Shown: piece by piece, positions 6,488 through 9,435 of the stretch
Layout of the letters: every line of letters begins with the position of its first letter
How positions within the stretch are numbered: the stretch's first letter is position 1
Origin: Hyphomicrobiaceae bacterium
GTDB lineage: Bacteria; Pseudomonadota; Alphaproteobacteria; Rhizobiales; Hyphomicrobiaceae
DNA length: 9,435 bases
Reading direction: 5' to 3'
NCBI GenBank assembly: GCA_025359005.1
Contig: JANYHP010000145.1
Coordinates: forward strand, 1-9,435
Program-made: the position numbers and the translations under genes
The notes under the pieces: model-generated
What the model was told of the DNA's origin: nothing
Seen by the model: only the letters and a program-made list of their open reading frames with translations
Databases searched by the model: none

Positions 6488-7663
6488 TTACGCAAGCTGC
6501 CGCATCGCCTGTTCGAGGTCGCGGATCAGGTCGGCGGGGTCTTCGAGGCCGGCGTGGAAGCGCACGATAGGGCCGCGCTTGGACCAATCCGTCACGACGC
6601 GCTGGGCGGGCACGTTGGTGAGGTTGACGAGGCTTTCGTAGCCGCCCCAGGACGCGCCGATCTGGAAGCAGTGGAGCGCATCGATGAAGGCATCGACCTT
6701 GGCCTGGCTGGCCTTGAATTCCAGTGAGAACAACCCGCACGCGCCCTTGAAATCGCGCTTCCAGATATCGTGGCCGGGGTGGTTTGGCCACGCCGGCCAC
6801 AGGATGGTGGCAATCTCGGGCCGGTTGCTGGCCCATTCGCAGATCTTCAGGGTGGTTGCCTGATGGACGGGCAGGCGCACGGCCATGGTGCGCACGCCGC
6901 GCAAGGCAAGATAGGCGTCGTCGCCGGAAATGCAGATGCCAAACGCGTCGTGCATCTCGTGGACGGGACCCCAGGCCTCTTTCGTCGTCGTGACGGCGCC
7001 GAGCAGCACATCCGAGTGGCCGACGATGTGCTTGGTGCCGGCGATCATGGAGACATCGGCGCCGTGATTGAGAGGCTGGTAGAGATAGCCCGAGCCCCAG
7101 GTGTTATCGACGGCGAGCGTGATGCCGCGCGGCTTGGTCTTGGCGGCGAGCGCCGCCAGGTCGAGCATCTCGTAGGTCTGCGAGCCCGGCACTTCGGCAT
7201 AGACGAGCTTTGTATTCGGCTTGAAGCGCGCCTCGATGTCGGAGCCGTCGGCCTTGTAGATTTCGCAATTGACGCCCCAGGGCGTGAGGAACGCCTGCGC
7301 GAATTTTCGCACTGGTTCGTAGGCTGCTTCAGTGATCAGGCAATGGTCGCCGGGCTTGAGAAACGGCATCAAGCCAAACGCGATGGCGGCGAGGCCGGAG
7401 CCGGACAGGCGCGTGCGATAGCCGCCTTCCAGATCGGCGATCATGTCCTCGAGTGCGAAGGTGGTGGGGTTGCCATGCGTGCCGTAGCTGAAGGTGCGTT
7501 TGCCGGCGGCACGCTCGGCTCGGGTGGCGCGGAGGGCTGCGATATTCTCATACAACACGGTGGAGGCGCGGTAGACGGGCGGATTGACGACGCGGCGCTG
7601 GCCACGCTCGGGGCGGCTGCGCTGGACGAGGCGGGTGCGGATGGACTGCGTCGGTTCTGTCAT
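6488..7663 (-). CDS. metC: Cystathionine beta-lyase (MetC), PLP-dependent
   Basis: This cytoplasmic PLP enzyme splits cystathionine into homocysteine, pyruvate and ammonia in methionine synthesis; relatives also act on cystine or cysteine. The PLP lysine is K211 in AGTKHIVGHSD (208-218), with D186 of AVDNTW (184-189) contacting the pyridine nitrogen and Tyr115 of TEAAYEP (111-117) stacking on the ring. SWGGYES and VRFHAGLED near the C-terminus (Arg368 expected to bind the substrate carboxylate) match E. coli MetC as I remember it, and 391 aa is the normal length. One oddity is that the active-site segment YGRRGT of E. coli is YGTHGNPT (60-67) here, so the arginine that binds PLP phosphate from the neighbouring subunit is threonine. 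ATG 7663 has only a weak ribosome binding site. The leader is unusually structured. It could also be a related gamma-synthase-family lyase, but MetC fits best. Confidence 0.9.
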   Translation of the reverse strand: MTEPTQSIRTRLVQRSRPERGQRRVVNPPVYRASTVLYENIAALRATRAERAAGKRTFSYGTHGNPTTFALEDMIADLEGGYRTRLSGSGLAAIAFGLMPFLKPGDHCLITEAAYEPVRKFAQAFLTPWGVNCEIYKADGSDIEARFKPNTKLVYAEVPGSQTYEMLDLAALAAKTKPRGITLAVDNTWGSGYLYQPLNHGADVSMIAGTKHIVGHSDVLLGAVTTTKEAWGPVHEMHDAFGICISGDDAYLALRGVRTMAVRLPVHQATTLKICEWASNRPEIATILWPAWPNHPGHDIWKRDFKGACGLFSLEFKASQAKVDAFIDALHCFQIGASWGGYESLVNLTNVPAQRVVTDWSKRGPIVRFHAGLEDPADLIRDLEQAMRQLA

Positions 7664-7700
7664 TGGGGGCTCGGCAGGTTGCGTGGGGGATGGAACGGAC

Positions 7701-7716
7701 GCAGCACGGATGCTGC
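7701..7716 (-). promoter_or_regulatory. Short hairpin in metC leader
   Basis: GCAGCA and TGCTGC enclose a four-base loop, a perfect 6-bp stem about 40 bases before the metC start. Being close to the start it might influence translation, but it is short enough to be chance. Confidence 0.35.
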
Positions 7717-7779
7717 AGGCACGGCCGCCACTCCAGAGAGATGTGGGACAAGCCTACGAGGTGGCGGGCGAAGCGTAAA

Positions 7780-7819
7780 GCCTTGGTCCTGATTTGTGTC
7801 GGCTCCGCAGGACCAAGGC
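7780..7819 (-). promoter_or_regulatory. Strong 12-bp stem-loop in metC upstream region
   Basis: GCCTTGGTCCTG (7780-7791) and CAGGACCAAGGC (7808-7819) are perfect reverse complements separated by 16 bases. On the minus strand the second arm is followed by TTTACG, too poor in T for a standard Rho-independent terminator. It lies about 117 bases upstream of metC on the same strand, so it could be a leader structure, a regulator site or part of a dispersed intergenic repeat. The sequence alone does not decide among these. Confidence 0.55.
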
Positions 7820-7996
7820 GTGTTGGCACATCGTGATCGGGTGTGCGTGTGCGGCGCATGCGTGGATAAGTAACTTTGATTGGGCGTGGCGCACGACATG
7901 GCGCTTAATACCTGCATCACTGTGACCGCCGTCGCCCCCTTGCCCGGCCATTTATTTTGATCGTGCTTCCAAAATTCTATTGCAATGGAGTGTTTC

Positions 7997-8131
7997 ATGA
8001 CCGTTTCGCGGCCCTTCATGATGCGATTGCCACTCGTATGCGTCGCCGGCGCCCTGTTCGCCTTGGGACTGATCTACGCCAGCGCGGTGCCTGACGTGCA
8101 GATCCAGCTGGCCTTGCTCGCGCTCGATTGA
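7997..8131 (+). CDS. Small single-pass membrane protein, 44 aa, unknown function
   Basis: ATG 7997 to TGA 8131 encodes 44 residues. TGGAG at 7986-7990 lies six bases upstream, the best-spaced ribosome binding site in the window, which is the main reason to believe this short gene. The product has a basic start (Arg5, Arg10), one hydrophobic segment LPLVCVAGALFALGLIY (11-27), and a short tail with QIQLALLALD. The positive-inside rule would put the N-terminus in the cytoplasm. It could alternatively be an uncleaved signal-like peptide. It lies 97 bases before pobA on the same strand, so the two may share a transcript, but I recognise no family and assign no function. Confidence 0.5.
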   Translation: MTVSRPFMMRLPLVCVAGALFALGLIYASAVPDVQIQLALLALD

Positions 8132-8182
8132 CGCGGCGCAGCACGGGCCGCACGGCGCCCTTCGCGAACATGGACACGCCCG

Positions 8183-8210
8183 GACGGTTGTTTTAGGAGA
8201 AACAATCGTC
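8183..8210 (+). promoter_or_regulatory. Inverted repeat or hairpin in the pobA leader
   Basis: GACGGTTGTTT (8183-8193) faces AAACAATCGTC (8200-8210) across TAGGAG. Ten of eleven positions pair by Watson-Crick and the eleventh would be a G-U pair in RNA. It ends 18 bases before the pobA start. As DNA it could be an operator (pobA is usually governed by a PobR regulator of the IclR or AraC type). As RNA it would present AGGAG in its loop, although that motif is 29 bases from the ATG and too far to be the pobA ribosome binding site. It also lies downstream of the small membrane protein but lacks a T-run. Confidence 0.5.
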
Positions 8211-8228
8211 GAATTCGGGGTTAGGGCC

Positions 8229-9398
8229 ATGCGCACACAGGTCGGAATTATCGGCGGCGGGCCATCGGGGTTATTGCTGGCGCGTCTTTTGTCGCTTGCC
8301 GGCATCCGGGTCGTGCTGCTGGAACGCCAGTCGCCCGGCTATGTGCTCGGCCGCATCCGCGCCGGCATTCTCGAAACGATCGCCACCGATCTGCTGCGCG
8401 AGGCGGGCTGCGGCACGCGGCTCGATGCCGAAGGTCTCGTGCACGACGGCACCTTCATCAATTTCCAGGGCGACGGGCTACGCATCGATTTCAAGGACCT
8501 GGTCGGGCGGCATGTCACGGTCTACGGGCAAACGGAAGTGACGCGCGACCTCATGGACGCCAACACAGCAGCCGGCGTCGAAGCCTTCTACGAGGCGCCG
8601 GTCACGCGCATCGAGGGGCTTCAGGGCGATCGTGTGCGGCTGACCTTCACGCATGGGGGCGCCGAAAAGGTGCTCGAGTGCGGTTTCGTGGCCGCGTGCG
8701 ACGGTTATCATGGCGTCGGCCGTGCCGCGATACCGGCATCCGTCCTCAAGACCTACGAGCGTGTCTATCCGTTCGGTTGGCTCGGCGTGCTCGCCGACGT
8801 GCCGCCATGTGCGCACGAACTCGTCTACGCCAATCATCGCAACGGTTTTGCGCTGGCCTCCATGCGCTCGCCGACCCGCGTGCGTGGCTATATCCAGGTG
8901 CCGCTGCACGAAACGGTCGACGACTGGTCCGACGAACGCTTCTGGGCCGAATACAAGACGCGGCTCGGGCCGGAGACCGCGAAGGCGGTGGCGACCGGGC
9001 CGTCGATCGAGAAAAGCATTGCGCCGTTGCGGTCGTTCGTGGCCGAGCCCATGCGCTATGGCCGGCTCTTCCTCGCGGGAGATGCGGCCCACATCGTGCC
9101 GCCGACGGGAGCCAAAGGGCTCAACCTCGCTGCCTCCGATATCCGCTATCTGTCGCGCGCGCTGATCGCGCATTACGCGAATAACTCGCACGATCTAATC
9201 GAGCGCTATTCGGCCGACTGCCTGGCGCGCGTCTGGAAGGCCACGCGTTTTTCCTGGTGGATGACGACCTTGCTGCATCGCTTCCCCGAAACCGACGCCT
9301 TCGGCCACGGCCTGCAGCGCACCGAGTTCGACTATCTTAAATCCAGCCGCGCCGCACAAACGGTGCTGGCCGAGAACTACGTCGGATTGCCGATCTAG
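8229..9398 (+). CDS. pobA: 4-hydroxybenzoate 3-monooxygenase
   Basis: This cytoplasmic FAD enzyme uses NADPH and O2 to convert 4-hydroxybenzoate to protocatechuate, which enters the beta-ketoadipate pathway. The 389 residues align closely in my memory with Pseudomonas PHBH (394 aa), offset by one over much of the length. FAD motifs are IIGGGPSGLLLA (residues 7-18), CDGYHG (157-162) and LAGDAAHIVPPTGAKGLNLA (282-301). Active-site residues are all present: Arg44 in GRIRAG, His72, Tyr200 in VYANH, Ser211, Arg213, Tyr221, Pro292, Asn299 and Tyr384 in AENYVGLP. The substrate carboxylate ligands and the Tyr-Tyr proton relay are therefore intact. The residue before the Tyr221 equivalent is Gly where Pseudomonas has Tyr. 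ATG 8229 gives the standard N-terminus; GGGG lies eight bases upstream. No pca genes or pobR are in the window. With the upstream transporter and hydroxylase it makes this an aromatic-catabolism neighbourhood. Confidence 0.96.
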   Translation: MRTQVGIIGGGPSGLLLARLLSLAGIRVVLLERQSPGYVLGRIRAGILETIATDLLREAGCGTRLDAEGLVHDGTFINFQGDGLRIDFKDLVGRHVTVYGQTEVTRDLMDANTAAGVEAFYEAPVTRIEGLQGDRVRLTFTHGGAEKVLECGFVAACDGYHGVGRAAIPASVLKTYERVYPFGWLGVLADVPPCAHELVYANHRNGFALASMRSPTRVRGYIQVPLHETVDDWSDERFWAEYKTRLGPETAKAVATGPSIEKSIAPLRSFVAEPMRYGRLFLAGDAAHIVPPTGAKGLNLAASDIRYLSRALIAHYANNSHDLIERYSADCLARVWKATRFSWWMTTLLHRFPETDAFGHGLQRTEFDYLKSSRAAQTVLAENYVGLPI

Positions 9399-9435
9399 TG
9401 TTCCGGCGCTGACATTTGCTTCCCTTCGCGGCATG
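9395..9435 (-). CDS. Possible C-terminal tail of a convergent gene, mostly outside window
   Basis: A minus-strand frame open at the right edge reads about twelve residues ending GKQMSAPEH and stops at TAG (9397-9395), overlapping the pobA stop codon by a few bases. Tail-to-tail overlap would be typical for dense bacterial genomes, but forty bases cannot establish a gene and I recognise nothing in it. Confidence 0.15.
   Translation of the reverse strand, partial: CREGKQMSAPEH

Larger units (their letters stand above)
7664..7996. promoter_or_regulatory. Intergenic region with metC leader and upstream of small membrane protein
   Basis: This 333-base gap lies between metC (leftward) and the small membrane protein gene (rightward), so it should carry divergent promoters. 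It holds a 12-bp stem-loop (7780-7819) and a short hairpin (7701-7716), both inside the likely metC leader. I looked for a SAM-II riboswitch, common before methionine genes of alphaproteobacteria, and did not find its TTTAACC or GCTAAA conserved pieces. The remaining sequence, 7820-7996, shows no gene. Confidence 0.45.

Noticed and set aside
6770..7792. Plus-strand frame of 340 codons antisense to metC
   Set aside because: It mirrors metC, whose PLP motifs are unmistakable; low-complexity Gly/Ala/Asp content marks a shadow.
7664..7830. SAM-II riboswitch before metC
   Set aside because: The conserved pseudoknot pieces (TTTAACC, GCTAAA) are not present in the minus-strand leader.
7957..7983. 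TTGATC ... TATTGC as a promoter for the small membrane protein gene
   Set aside because: Spacing is 15 bases and transcription would start inside or after the ribosome binding site, so it does not fit.
8478..9191. Minus-strand frame of 237 codons inside pobA
   Set aside because: It is antisense to an intact pobA with all active-site residues; no motifs of its own.

Overview
The window is GC-rich DNA with dense, short-gapped genes. Gene content (an aromatic-acid transporter, two class A flavin hydroxylases including PobA, a proteobacterial-type MetC) fits a soil or water alphaproteobacterium of the Hyphomicrobiales (Rhizobiales) type. That placement is inference from protein resemblance. There is no rRNA, tRNA, CRISPR array, transposase or integrase, so this looks like ordinary chromosomal accessory metabolism rather than a mobile island.

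Layout. Bases 2-559 (minus) hold the N-terminal 186 codons of an unrecognised protein that runs off the left edge and carries an internal duplication around an SHGG motif. A 220-base gap separates it from an AAHS-type MFS transporter (780-2135, minus). Divergent from the transporter, across a short control region with a perfect 12-bp palindrome, is an FAD-dependent aromatic hydroxylase (2359-3951, plus). Transporter plus hydroxylase look like an uptake-and-attack module for an aromatic acid. The hydroxylase converges on a PfkB sugar kinase most like sulfofructose kinase YihV (3972-4931, minus). Divergent from the kinase, across a 333-base gap with a 16-bp palindrome and a tandem array of 15-bp units, is a divergent member of the adenosine deaminase superfamily (5265-6476, plus). 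It converges on cystathionine beta-lyase MetC (6488-7663, minus), whose leader carries a strong 12-bp stem-loop. Then come a 44-residue single-pass membrane protein with a good ribosome binding site (7997-8131, plus) and 4-hydroxybenzoate 3-monooxygenase PobA (8229-9398, plus) with a hairpin or dyad in its leader.

How it fits together. The clearest theme is catabolism of aromatic acids: a proton-coupled aromatic acid importer, a broad-class flavin hydroxylase, and PobA, which makes protocatechuate. The kinase and deaminase-like pair look like a separate small module of unknown substrate. MetC is methionine metabolism.

I found no clearly new multi-gene system. The points most worth following are the SHGG-repeat protein, the deaminase-like enzyme with altered substrate-site motifs next to a 15-bp repeat array, the small membrane protein in front of pobA, and the structured metC leader.
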